From positions 124,001 to 188,000 of the forward strand of contig WRHM01000004.1 in the NCBI GenBank assembly GCA_009783265.1: a stretch of DNA of 64,000 bases. The letters are read 5' to 3'. Below the pieces are notes generated by a model, which saw nothing but the letters and a program-made list of their open reading frames with translations, was not told the origin of the DNA and searched no databases. The stretch is from Oscillospiraceae bacterium (lineage in GTDB: Bacteria; Bacillota; Clostridia; Oscillospirales; WRJC01). Positions 7,916-15,449 of the stretch are shown here, in pieces (within the stretch, counting starts at the first letter, position 1; every line of letters starts with the position of its first letter). The translations under genes were made by a program, and so were the position numbers.

Positions 7916-8518
7916 TTGCTAAGCGAAAATTCATTACAAATTTATAATCCCCCAAAAGAGCACTTTTTTAAACGCCATTGGAAAATCGTTTTAATTATTA
8001 TCAGTGTTATCATTATTTTGTTGGCAGTGTTTATACTTAATTTTGATTATTTAAAAGTCCAAATGAAAATTATTACTGATAGTGGTATAGAATGGCTTTC
8101 TTTTTCTGCTGTGGAAGATGATAATGTTCAGCAGCAACTTCTTGAAGAAATAAAAATAAGGCATTACTCTGAAAATTTTATAACCGTGCCACGGATATTA
8201 ATGTCGATTATTGATGGTGATGAAAATGGCAAAAATGAGGCAATCGTCTATGTTGATTTGCGCGATACAGACACCAATATTGATTTAGGTCGTTATAGCG
8301 GATATTTTCTTTTAGTTCATATATTTGACGATGGTAGTATCTATGTTGACGAAGTGTTGCACTCAGAAAACCTATACTTTATAGATTTCGATAAATTGAT
8401 GACGCCGGACGGCGGAAAACAGTTTGGCATTATATACAACGATAATATTAAGAGTGTTCCTTATAATTTTTATTATATAATTGCCGGCAAAGTAATGAAA
8501 ATTACAGTAGTGGGATAA
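7916..8518 (+). CDS. Membrane-anchored element cargo protein, unknown function
   Basis: A 200-residue protein with a TTG start and AAGGAGCTGA ribosome site. A single N-terminal membrane helix (KIVLIIISVIIILLAVFIL) follows a short basic cytoplasmic stretch. The rest is an acidic, beta-rich outer domain (IIDGDENGKNEAIVYVDLRD, LGRYSGYFLLVHIFDDGS). No family was recognised. It is the last rightward gene of the element and faces the recombinase gene tail to tail. Confidence 0.65.
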   Translation: MLSENSLQIYNPPKEHFFKRHWKIVLIIISVIIILLAVFILNFDYLKVQMKIITDSGIEWLSFSAVEDDNVQQQLLEEIKIRHYSENFITVPRILMSIIDGDENGKNEAIVYVDLRDTDTNIDLGRYSGYFLLVHIFDDGSIYVDEVLHSENLYFIDFDKLMTPDGGKQFGIIYNDNIKSVPYNFYYIIAGKVMKITVVG

Positions 8519-8625
8519 TTAAATATATATTGTCCCGCCTTTTGCCAATATCTTATTCTTTCCGATATTATATTTGAAAATTTGAACATTTGCTGTAACC
8601 GCTCAAAATCTATTCAAAAAGCAAG

Positions 8626-8720
8626 AAGGGTTTTGCCCTTTGCTCCCCGACCGAGTTTCTCGCCGTTGTGTTTTATATTGTTCAGCGAGAAACTCATTCG
8701 GAAAGCAAGGCAAAAGGCAA
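8626..8720. terminator. Bidirectional hairpin between converging genes
   Basis: GAGTTTCTCGC (8653-8663) pairs with GCGAGAAACTC (8685-8695), and the pairing continues imperfectly outward (TTTGCCCTTTGCT against AGCAAGGCAAAAGG). It lies between the ends of the 7916 gene and the recombinase gene, so a two-way terminator is likely. Confidence 0.45.
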
Positions 8721-8742
8721 CCGTCATGTTATCCCAGTAAAA

Positions 8743-10434
8743 TTACTGTCTGCCGTGAAAATTACGTTTATTGTTTACTTTTTTCGTAACCGTGTAGCTT
8801 TTATTTTTACCACCAGTTCTTAAAAATTTTCTAACGCCAAACGCATTTTTATCTTTTTCTCTGTGTGTATTTTTCAATGAAAATTCGCTTGATAAATTGA
8901 ATTCGATATTTTCAACTTTGACTTTGTTAAAATTGTGTCGTTCCTTTTCAACGTTTATGACGATTTTTTTCATAAACCTTTGCACAAACATCATTCGTTC
9001 CGTATTATTCAAATAGTCCCAATTTTCCTTGATGTTCGCTATTATATCTTCTTTTGATATTTTTGATGTTGATGTTATCGTTGGCGTTTCCGTTTTTATT
9101 AGCCGTAATTCATTTTCTAAATTCTCATAATCATCATTCAAAACCGCCAACATTTCTTTGTAATTATCAAAATCCAATTCCTCTCGTGCATATTGTTCTA
9201 CAATCCTTTTCTTTTGGCTTAGCACCTTTGCTTGTTTGTTTTCACAAACAGTTATATATTTATGTAACTCACTTTCTTTTTTTGCACTTTCGTCCTCTAT
9301 GTCTATGCCGTCAATTTCTGATTTTTCAAAATCATCATATTTCGTTATGTATTCATTAAAAGCGTGTTCAACTTTTTCATGGAGTATATCCGGGCATTCA
9401 CAAGCGGTATCCGCACTTAAATATTTAATCTGTTTATTACGGCATCTATATGAAGCCCTGTATTTTTCACCATTTTCACTTGGATGTTTGAGGGCATTTC
9501 TTTGAGTGGAAAATTTGCCGTTACACCTTCCGCATGATAAAACCCCGCAAAAATAACCATCTTCTTTTGCTCTCTTTGTTCTTGAAATATTCGGCATATT
9601 CTTTATTCTCTCTTGTGCAAGGTAGAACATTTCATCAGATATAATTCGTTCGTGATGTCCGTCAGATTCAAAATATTTATCCTCATCGTCCATGCGATAG
9701 CGCACTTTTCCTATATGAGTTGGATTTTGCAATATTGCTTTTATAGTAGTTGCACACCATGCTACAACATTATTTTTTGTGCTTACTTTTCTTTCATTTA
9801 GTATTCTTGCTATTCTATTAAGAGATTTGTTTTTATCGACATACATCGAAAAAATTTCTTTTACTATTCTTGCTTCATCTGGGTGTATCTGCTGTATTTT
9901 TTGACCTTTTTCCAATGTGTAACCGTAACTTAAATTATTCGTTGCCAATGTATAGCCCTCTTTGGCTTTTCGCTCAAAGCCTAATTTTAACCTACTTGCT
10001 AAATTTTCGCGTTCAAATTCAGCAAATATGCCTATAATTTTCAAAAACATTCTACCGCTTGGCGTGTCCGTGTCTATGCTTTCAGTCAATGAATTAAATG
10101 CACAGTTATTTTCTTCAAACAAGTCCACCAATTCAATCAGATTTTTTGTACTTCTTGTAAGCCTGTCAACTTTGAACACAAGCACATTTTTGATTTTGTC
10201 GCTTTTTATATCGTCAATCAGTCTGTTTATTGCAGGGCGGTCAACAACATTTTTCCCGCTTATGCCCTCATCGGCATAGATGTCGTAAATATCCCAATCC
10301 TTTAAAAGAGCATATGATTTTAATTTTTCAATCTGCCCTCGAATTGAATATCCCTCTTGTGCTTGGTCTTCGGTACTAACCCGCACATAAATTCCTGTTG
10401 GTATAACCTTTGCCGTTTTTTGATTTCCTTTCAT
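8743..10434 (-). CDS. Large serine recombinase of the dpaB element
   Basis: A 563-residue recombinase. The catalytic domain has the nucleophile Ser20 (GIYVRVSTEDQAQEGYS), the DEGISG segment and the VFKVDRLTRS and GRMFLKIIGIFAEFERE motifs. The recombinase domain follows (YGYTLEKGQKIQQIHPDE to IGKVRYRM). A zinc ribbon is near residues 300-365 (CGVLSCGRCNGKF, YRCRNKQ, CECPD), then a coiled coil and a basic C-terminus. It is full length for the family. It sits beside attR, so it would excise and integrate the 8.8-kb element at dpaB. Its start overlaps the stop of a 50-codon gene. Possible spore-specific control cannot be judged from the sequence. Confidence 0.95.
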   Translation of the reverse strand: MKGNQKTAKVIPTGIYVRVSTEDQAQEGYSIRGQIEKLKSYALLKDWDIYDIYADEGISGKNVVDRPAINRLIDDIKSDKIKNVLVFKVDRLTRSTKNLIELVDLFEENNCAFNSLTESIDTDTPSGRMFLKIIGIFAEFERENLASRLKLGFERKAKEGYTLATNNLSYGYTLEKGQKIQQIHPDEARIVKEIFSMYVDKNKSLNRIARILNERKVSTKNNVVAWCATTIKAILQNPTHIGKVRYRMDDEDKYFESDGHHERIISDEMFYLAQERIKNMPNISRTKRAKEDGYFCGVLSCGRCNGKFSTQRNALKHPSENGEKYRASYRCRNKQIKYLSADTACECPDILHEKVEHAFNEYITKYDDFEKSEIDGIDIEDESAKKESELHKYITVCENKQAKVLSQKKRIVEQYAREELDFDNYKEMLAVLNDDYENLENELRLIKTETPTITSTSKISKEDIIANIKENWDYLNNTERMMFVQRFMKKIVINVEKERHNFNKVKVENIEFNLSSEFSLKNTHREKDKNAFGVRKFLRTGGKNKSYTVTKKVNNKRNFHGRQ

Positions 10435-10583
10435 TTTTTATCGCTCCCATCTGATTTTTGCTCAGATAAAAGACGATTTTTCTCTTGTTTCTTTCTTGGT
10501 ATAGAGGTTTTCAAAAAGAACTTTAACATTTCCTTTTGTAATTCCTTTGGCAAAATTATTTTGCCGTTGTTACCCTCTTTCAT
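10431..10583 (-). CDS. 50-residue basic protein coupled to the recombinase gene
   Basis: A short frame starting MKEGNNGKIILPKELQKEML and containing KFFLKTSIPRKKQ, with GGAG before the ATG. Its stop overlaps the recombinase start (ATGA), so the two are translationally coupled. The protein is small, basic and helical. Small basic proteins next to serine integrases often control direction of recombination (SprB next to SprA in SPbeta is one example). The same role here is inference only. I did not recognise the family. Confidence 0.6.
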   Translation of the reverse strand: MKEGNNGKIILPKELQKEMLKFFLKTSIPRKKQEKNRLLSEQKSDGSDKK

Positions 10584-10589
10584 GCGCTC

Positions 10590-10632
10590 ACTCCAAAACA
10601 AGTTTATTATTTAAACATATTGATTTTGGAGT
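10590..10632. promoter_or_regulatory. Inverted repeat upstream of the recombinase operon
   Basis: ACTCCAAAA (10590-10598) and TTTTGGAGT (10624-10632) are perfect inverted copies, and a related TTCCAAAAA follows at about 10640. The repeat spans the leader of the minus-strand recombinase operon. It could be an operator or an RNA stem; the downstream arm (10590-10598) contains the operon's GGAG ribosome site, so a stem would hide it. Confidence 0.45.
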
Positions 10633-10664
10633 TTCTTTATTCCAAAAAAGAAAATACACGTCGT

Positions 10665-10691
10665 AAAAACCCTCGAAATTTCAGGGTTTTT
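10665..10691. terminator. Hairpin with flanking A- and T-runs at the right end of the element
   Basis: AAAAACCCT (10665-10673) pairs with AGGGTTTTT (10683-10691). It is symmetrical and could stop transcription in both directions, insulating the recombinase operon from dpaB's 3' part. Confidence 0.55.
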
Positions 10692-10700
10692 AGTGCTGAC

Positions 10701-10745
10701 CAGTTTTTTATTAACGGAGCTTTTGTGCCGATGTATCAGGACGAT
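10701..10745 (+). other. attR of the 8.8-kb element, right junction within dpaB
   Basis: The element arm 10701-10721 starts CAGTTTTTTATTAACG. The TT core is at 10722-10723, and dpaB coding sequence resumes at 10724 (T-GTG-CCG-ATG: Phe-Val-Pro-Met). Against the left arm, the first eleven bases match exactly and several of the next ones do too, at identical distance from the TT. Confidence 0.8.
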
Positions 10746-10850
10746 ACGGACGCAAAGCCCGCATCGCTTGTATGCGATATGGATTTGGTCATGAAAACGT
10801 ATGAAATGGCATTGCAGAGAAAACAGATACAGCCGGTTTTATTCGGGTAA
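10724..10850 (+). CDS. dpaB: dpaB (spoVFB), dipicolinate synthase subunit B, 3' segment
   Basis: The frame FVPMYQDDTDAKPASLV...CDMDLVMKTYEMALQRKQIQPVLFG is the C-terminus of DpaB (B. subtilis: FIPFGQDDPFKKPNSMV...LQPILVEN). It is complete to its natural stop. An open frame extends back to 10620, but that part is element sequence. After excision it joins 1887 in frame, giving about 178 codons from Phe-Cys-Thr to the end; with the missing start the protein would be about 190 residues, near the 200 of B. subtilis SpoVFB. No stop codons or shifts are present in either segment, so the gene has not decayed. Confidence 0.85.
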
Positions 10851-10859
10851 AATTTATTT

Positions 10860-10892
10860 AAGGGCGATTTTGCGGTCGCCCTTTTAATTTTT
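10860..10892 (+). terminator. Terminator of dpaB
   Basis: AAGGGCGA pairs with TCGCCCTT around a short loop, followed by TTAATTTTTT. It lies just after the dpaB stop. Confidence 0.8.
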
Positions 10893-10923
10893 TATACAGG
10901 CATAAAACTTCACAAATTTTATA

Positions 10924-10952
10924 TTGACACAGATAAAATAAAAAAGTATAAT
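10924..10952 (+). promoter_or_regulatory. Consensus sigma-A promoter of fba
   Basis: TTGACA (10924-10929) and TATAAT (10947-10952) have a 17-base spacer and lie 44 bases before the fba start, as expected for a strongly expressed glycolytic gene. Confidence 0.8.
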
Positions 10953-10995
10953 AAATATATTATAAATATAATTTAAAATTCGGAGGATTATCAAA

Positions 10996-11859
10996 ATGCT
11001 TGCAAATGCTGTCGGAATGTTAAAAAAAGCAAAAGACGGACGTTACGCCGTCGCGCAGATCAATATCAATAATTTAGAATGGACAAAGGCTGTTTTACAG
11101 ACTGTCGAAGAATTAAAGTCTCCCGTCATACTCGGCGTTTCGGCGGGAGCGGCAAAATATATGACTGGATTTGCTACTGTTACGGCTATGGTTAAAGCCA
11201 TGGACGCCGCATTAAATATCTCTGTCCCTGTCGCGATTCATCTGGATCACGGAAAATACGGCGAGGCTTTAGAGTGCATCGAAGCGGGATTTACAAGCAT
11301 AATGTTCGACGGGAGCCATTTTTCTATCGAAGAAAACGTAGAAAAAACAAAAGAACTCGTCCAGATTGCGCACAAAAACGGACTCTCGATCGAAGCCGAA
11401 GTCGGAAGCATCGGCGGCGAAGAGGACGGTGTGATAGGCATGGGTGAAATCGCCGACCCTGAACAGTGCAAGTTAATCGCGTCTCTGGGAATTGATTTTT
11501 TAGCTGCCGGAATAGGCAATATCCACGGGGTTTACCCGCCAAACTGGAAAGGGCTCGATTTTGACGCGCTTGAAAAAATACACAATGCAACAGGCGGAAT
11601 CCCCCTGGTTCTACACGGAGGCACTGGAATCCCCGAAGATATGATAAAAAAAGCCATAAGCCTCGGCGTGTCAAAAATCAACGTAAACACAGAATGCCAG
11701 CTTACGTTCGCCGCCGCTACCCGCAAATATATAGAAGCAGGCAAAGACAGGGAAAGCAAAGGATTTGACCCAAGAAAACTTCTCACCCCCGGATTTGAAG
11801 CGATAAAACAAACCGTGAAAGAAAAAATTCTTCTCTTCGGATCTGATAATAAAGCATAA
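10996..11859 (+). CDS. fba: Fructose-1,6-bisphosphate aldolase, class II
   Basis: A 287-residue enzyme that cleaves fructose 1,6-bisphosphate to dihydroxyacetone phosphate and glyceraldehyde 3-phosphate in glycolysis. The zinc and catalytic site is visible in AIHLDHGKYGEAL (His82, Asp84, His85). Further metal or phosphate ligands are in AEVGSIGGEEDG, GIGNIHGVYP and LVLHGGTGIP. CGGAGGA precedes the ATG. The length is normal. It has its own promoter and a strong terminator, so it is a single-gene unit. Confidence 0.95.
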   Translation: MLANAVGMLKKAKDGRYAVAQININNLEWTKAVLQTVEELKSPVILGVSAGAAKYMTGFATVTAMVKAMDAALNISVPVAIHLDHGKYGEALECIEAGFTSIMFDGSHFSIEENVEKTKELVQIAHKNGLSIEAEVGSIGGEEDGVIGMGEIADPEQCKLIASLGIDFLAAGIGNIHGVYPPNWKGLDFDALEKIHNATGGIPLVLHGGTGIPEDMIKKAISLGVSKINVNTECQLTFAAATRKYIEAGKDRESKGFDPRKLLTPGFEAIKQTVKEKILLFGSDNKA

Positions 11860-11878
11860 ATATATTTAAAAACAGTGT

Positions 11879-11930
11879 AAAAGAGTAAAACAGAAAAGAC
11901 TTTTTCAGGTCCTTTCTGTTTTACTCTTTT
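11879..11930 (+). terminator. Strong terminator of fba
   Basis: AAAAGAGTAAAACAGAAA pairs with TTTCTGTTTTACTCTTTT, an 18-base stem, with further T residues. Confidence 0.85.
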
Positions 11931-11993
11931 GTTTTAAATTCTATAATTTTATATAAAATTTTTATATTAAACAAAAAATTAATAGAAAATAGC

Positions 11994-12022
11994 TTGATAA
12001 ATGCGTTTGTATTTGATATAAT
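11994..12022 (+). promoter_or_regulatory. Promoter of the sugar-binding protein cluster
   Basis: TTGATA (11994-11999), 17 bases, TATAAT (12017-12022), about 78 bases upstream of the lipoprotein start at 12100. Confidence 0.65.
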
Positions 12023-12099
12023 TAAAAATTAATATATAAAATACGATTATTTTATTAAATATCAAATAAATTAAATAAATAATTTTGAGAGGGAAATAT

Positions 12100-13638
12100 A
12101 TGAAATTATTTAAATTATCGAGATTATTAAAAATTGCGGCGTTATTTTTATGTATGCTTTTGATTATATTGCCGGTGTTTGCCTGCAACAGTTCTGAAAA
12201 ACCGCCGAACAGCGAAAATAATAATAACATCAATAATAATAACGACGATTCAATAAAAAACGACGTTCAGCCAGATGGAGAGGATTCGCAGCCGCCCGAT
12301 GAATCCCAGTCAAGGCTTGATGTTTCAGATGATTTGCCGGACGAAGATTTCGGCGGCTCAAAGTTTAATATATTATATCTTACATGGGGAACTTATACGG
12401 ATTATTACTGGGCAGCCGAAGAAATAGGCGAAGTAATGAACGACGCATTATATCGCAGGCAAAGAGATGTCGGCGAGCGTTTTAACGTTGAAATTGAGCC
12501 AATACCCACAGATTACGGGACGCTTATGACAAAAATGGGCAAATCAGTCAAGGCCGGCTCGCATGATTACGATATGGCTCTCACCCATTACAGCAACGAG
12601 CTTGCGGCTCTGATTACGGGGAATATAATTCTTGACTGGAACAAGATACCGCATCTCAATTTTGATAAGCCGTGGTGGAGCAGTAAAAACGCGGAAAACG
12701 AAGGGCTTGCGCTCAACGGCAAAATGTATCTCGTGGTTTCGGATTTTGTCATACCTGACCCGAACGTTACGTTTTTTAACAAAGACTTACATAAAGATTT
12801 AAGCCTCGAAGACCCTTATCAGTTAGTGCGCGACGGAAAATGGACTTACGGTAAAATGCACGAACTGGCAAAAGCCGCGGGAAAAGATTTAAACGGCGAC
12901 GGCCAGATGACTGATGCTGACCAGTACGGTCTTGTCACTCAGCTTGGCTGGTATTTTAACTCAACCGCAAATTCGGCGGGATTAAAAGCAGTCGCGCCCG
13001 ATGAAACAGGTCGGCTTGTTTATACGGACGAAGTTGAAAGGATTCACAATGCAATAATCGCCGTAGATGATATTGTCAATGATAAAACCTGTACTTTTAC
13101 TTATGCTTACGGGGCGATGGGCGACCAGTATATCTCCGCTCTGCCGCTCTCGACCGGGCAGGTTCTGTTTCACTGGGATCCGCTTTTCAGGGCGTTATAT
13201 TACAGGTCATTGGATTTTGATTACGGTATTTTGCCGTGGCCGAAATTAGACGACGCACAAAGCAGATATTATCATTTTTCGCATAACGGATTTATGGTAT
13301 TGCCGCAGACGACGCCTGATTTGGATAAAGCCGGAATAATTGTCGAGGCTTTGTCGGCTATGTCGTATAAATATGTCCTTCCGGCATATTATGATATACT
13401 TATGGGAATAAAACTGACAAGGGATCTGGATTCTGTCGAAATGCTTAATTTAGTATATGAAACATGCGTGTTTGACCCCGGCAGGAATTATCTCGAGGGC
13501 AGCGACCCCATGTGCGCGGGTTTTTATGATTTAATATCAAAAGGCAATACGGATTATATTTCATATCACGAAAAATTTGTCGGAAAAACCCAGGCATGGC
13601 TCGATAAATTCTACGATAAAGTTTTGGAACTGGATTAA
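12100..13638 (+). CDS. Extracellular solute-binding lipoprotein (family 1, probably carbohydrate)
   Basis: The ATG at 12100 follows GAGAGGGA; an upstream TTG at 12085 overlaps that site and is rejected. A signal peptide ends in a lipobox (LPVFAC), then an Asn-rich linker. The mature part begins DLPDEDFGGSKFNILYLTW, and mid-protein DLNGDGQMTDADQYG lies in the typical place for this family. The 512-residue protein would bind an oligosaccharide outside the membrane and deliver it to an ABC permease. No permease gene is near. It is paralogous to 13883-15445 and 47286-48791. Confidence 0.85.
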   Translation: MKLFKLSRLLKIAALFLCMLLIILPVFACNSSEKPPNSENNNNINNNNDDSIKNDVQPDGEDSQPPDESQSRLDVSDDLPDEDFGGSKFNILYLTWGTYTDYYWAAEEIGEVMNDALYRRQRDVGERFNVEIEPIPTDYGTLMTKMGKSVKAGSHDYDMALTHYSNELAALITGNIILDWNKIPHLNFDKPWWSSKNAENEGLALNGKMYLVVSDFVIPDPNVTFFNKDLHKDLSLEDPYQLVRDGKWTYGKMHELAKAAGKDLNGDGQMTDADQYGLVTQLGWYFNSTANSAGLKAVAPDETGRLVYTDEVERIHNAIIAVDDIVNDKTCTFTYAYGAMGDQYISALPLSTGQVLFHWDPLFRALYYRSLDFDYGILPWPKLDDAQSRYYHFSHNGFMVLPQTTPDLDKAGIIVEALSAMSYKYVLPAYYDILMGIKLTRDLDSVEMLNLVYETCVFDPGRNYLEGSDPMCAGFYDLISKGNTDYISYHEKFVGKTQAWLDKFYDKVLELD

Positions 13639-13693
13639 AAATAAATTCACTCGTGGAGCTAATAGAAATAACACGATAAAATCGGCAGTCTCT

Positions 13694-13823
13694 AAAAAAG
13701 CCCCCTTCTCAGAAGGGGGTGGCAGCGACATCGTCGCTGACGGGGTTGTCGTTTCCCGGATAGCATCTAAAATTCGCAACCCCCGTCACTGCGTGACACC
13801 CCCTTCTGGGAAGGGGGCTTTGA
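13694..13823. repeat. Palindromic repeat, family 1 (long form)
   Basis: The outer arms AGCCCCCTTCTCAGAAGGGG and CCCCCTTCTGGGAAGGGGGC are each palindromic and also pair with each other. The interior holds further small palindromes (GACATCGTCGCTGAC, GTCACTGCGTGAC). It lies between two solute-binding protein genes and may act as a partial terminator or mRNA stabiliser. Confidence 0.75.
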
Positions 13824-13882
13824 CTATCACCATGCGTTATGTTAAAATTAAATTAAATATAAAATAATATAAGGGGTGTATT

Positions 13883-15445
13883 ATGAAAACGTCAAAATTT
13901 TTTAAATTAATTTCGTTAATTCTCGCATTTATTTTACTTGCGCTTATATTTTGCTCGTGCGGCGACAAAACTGATAATTCCGGTAATGACAATAATAAAG
14001 AAAATAATAACAATAACAACGCACAAAATCCCGAAGATAGCCCGTCTGACGGTATAGAATCAGAATCTACAACGGAGGAAGAGCGTCTATTTGCCGATTT
14101 GCCCGAAGCTGATTATGATGGGCATGAATATAATATATTAACTATCGGGATACCCGGCTCGGAGCAATGGGAAAATATTGATTTATCCGCCGAAGCGGGC
14201 AGCGGGGACGTTGTAAGCGACGCAGTTTACAGGAGAAATACTGCAATCGAGGAAAAATATAATATAATAATCAAAGAAGACCACAGAATGTACGACAATT
14301 TCTTTTCGACTATGCAAAAAGAAATCAAAGCCGGAACAGGGGCTTATGATTTATTCAGCCCGCGCGTCATAGACAGCTCTAAGTATATGCAGGAGGGATA
14401 TTTTATAAATTTACTGACCGCGCCGAATATTGACCTGACAAAGCCGTGGTATAATCAACAGGGAATCGAAGAAATGACGATAGACGATAAGCTTTTTATC
14501 GTGATGAGCGATATATTGCTCTCAGATAACGACGCGACGGCTATAACTATTTTTAATAAAAAGCTTTTGCAGGATTACGGCTTAGATGACCCGTACACAT
14601 TGGTAAAAGAAAATAAATGGACTGTTGATAAATTATATCAAATGGCAAAGGCCACGTCAAAAGACCTGAACGGCGACGGGAAAATGACCCCCGCAGACGA
14701 CCAGTGGGGTTATCTGATATGGACCGACGCGATGATAAGTTATCTGCACTCCGGAGGTCAGAGATTAATCAGCAAAGATTCAAGCGGGTTGCCTGTCGTT
14801 ACTTTTAATACTGCAAAAACATATCAGGTAATGGACAAAGCTTTTATTTTGTTATATGACGAAAATATAACCGGAAACGTGCAGAAACCTGAATTTGAAA
14901 ACGCAGGCTCGGAATCGTGGTCTGAGCGCGAATCGGTTTTTGAATCGATATTTACTTCTGACAGGGCGGCGTTCAGCTGGGTAAGATTATACATGATACC
15001 CAGACTAAGAATGATGGAAACTGATTTTGGAATATTACCCGTGCCAAAATACGATGAGTCTATAAAAGGCTATCCGTCAACTGTAAACGTGCATCACGCG
15101 TGCACTCTCGGGATCCCCGTAACAACGGATAATCTCGACAGGACAACAATAATAATGGAAGCTCTCGCCGCTGAATCAAGATATACCGTCCAGCCCGCAT
15201 ATTATGAAGTTTCGCTTAAAACTAAACATTCGCGCGACGACGATTCAGCCGCAATACTTGATTTGATATTAAGCAACAGGGTTATAGACGTGGGCGACGT
15301 ATATAATTTCGGCGGTCTGGGCGGAGATTTCTATGGGTTAGCATTGACAAACGACTCAAATCTGGCTTCGTTTTATGAAAAACACGAGAGCGCGGTTCTG
15401 GAAGCTATAAATAAAACTATCGAAAATTATCAGAAACTGGAGTAA
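13883..15445 (+). CDS. Extracellular solute-binding lipoprotein, paralogue of the previous gene
   Basis: A 520-residue protein with AAGGGG before the ATG, a signal peptide with lipobox Phe-Cys-Ser-Cys and an Asn-rich linker. The mature region starts ADLPEADYDGHEYNILTIG. The segment DLNGDGKMTPADDQWGYL matches the same region of the gene at 12100. The C-terminus (PAYYEVSLKTKHSRDDDS) also matches the other paralogues. It should bind sugars for an ABC importer encoded elsewhere. It is followed after only four bases by a glycosidase-like gene, suggesting shared substrate. Confidence 0.85.
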   Translation: MKTSKFFKLISLILAFILLALIFCSCGDKTDNSGNDNNKENNNNNNAQNPEDSPSDGIESESTTEEERLFADLPEADYDGHEYNILTIGIPGSEQWENIDLSAEAGSGDVVSDAVYRRNTAIEEKYNIIIKEDHRMYDNFFSTMQKEIKAGTGAYDLFSPRVIDSSKYMQEGYFINLLTAPNIDLTKPWYNQQGIEEMTIDDKLFIVMSDILLSDNDATAITIFNKKLLQDYGLDDPYTLVKENKWTVDKLYQMAKATSKDLNGDGKMTPADDQWGYLIWTDAMISYLHSGGQRLISKDSSGLPVVTFNTAKTYQVMDKAFILLYDENITGNVQKPEFENAGSESWSERESVFESIFTSDRAAFSWVRLYMIPRLRMMETDFGILPVPKYDESIKGYPSTVNVHHACTLGIPVTTDNLDRTTIIMEALAAESRYTVQPAYYEVSLKTKHSRDDDSAAILDLILSNRVIDVGDVYNFGGLGGDFYGLALTNDSNLASFYEKHESAVLEAINKTIENYQKLE

Positions 15446-15449
15446 AATT

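Larger units (their letters stand above)
1888..10723. mobile_element. 8,836-bp mobilisable serine-recombinase element interrupting dpaB
   Basis: The limits come from two independent observations. First, joining 1887 to 10724 restores the dpaB frame and the family sequence NVFFVPMYQDD. Second, the inner ends are inverted copies of CAGTTTTTTAT at the same distance from a TT core. The element carries oriT, a MOBQ relaxase, several unknown cargo genes, a J-domain membrane protein and a broken TraG/VirD4. At the right end are the large serine recombinase and a 50-residue protein on the opposite strand. It looks like an integrative mobilisable element that uses a spore gene as its site, comparable to skin (sigK) and vfbin (spoVFB) in Bacillus. 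Confidence 0.85.

Noticed and set aside
4736-8518. The element cargo as an anti-phage defence island
   Set aside because: No nuclease, ATPase pair or other known defence signature was seen; the genes remain of unknown function.
8653-8695. GAGTTTCTCGC...GCGAGAAACTC as a second oriT
   Set aside because: It lies between converging genes with no nic-like sequence beside it; a terminator is the simpler reading.
10620-10850. A 76-codon open frame after the recombinase region
   Set aside because: Its first 35 codons are element DNA with a terminator-like hairpin; only 10724-10850 is the dpaB end.
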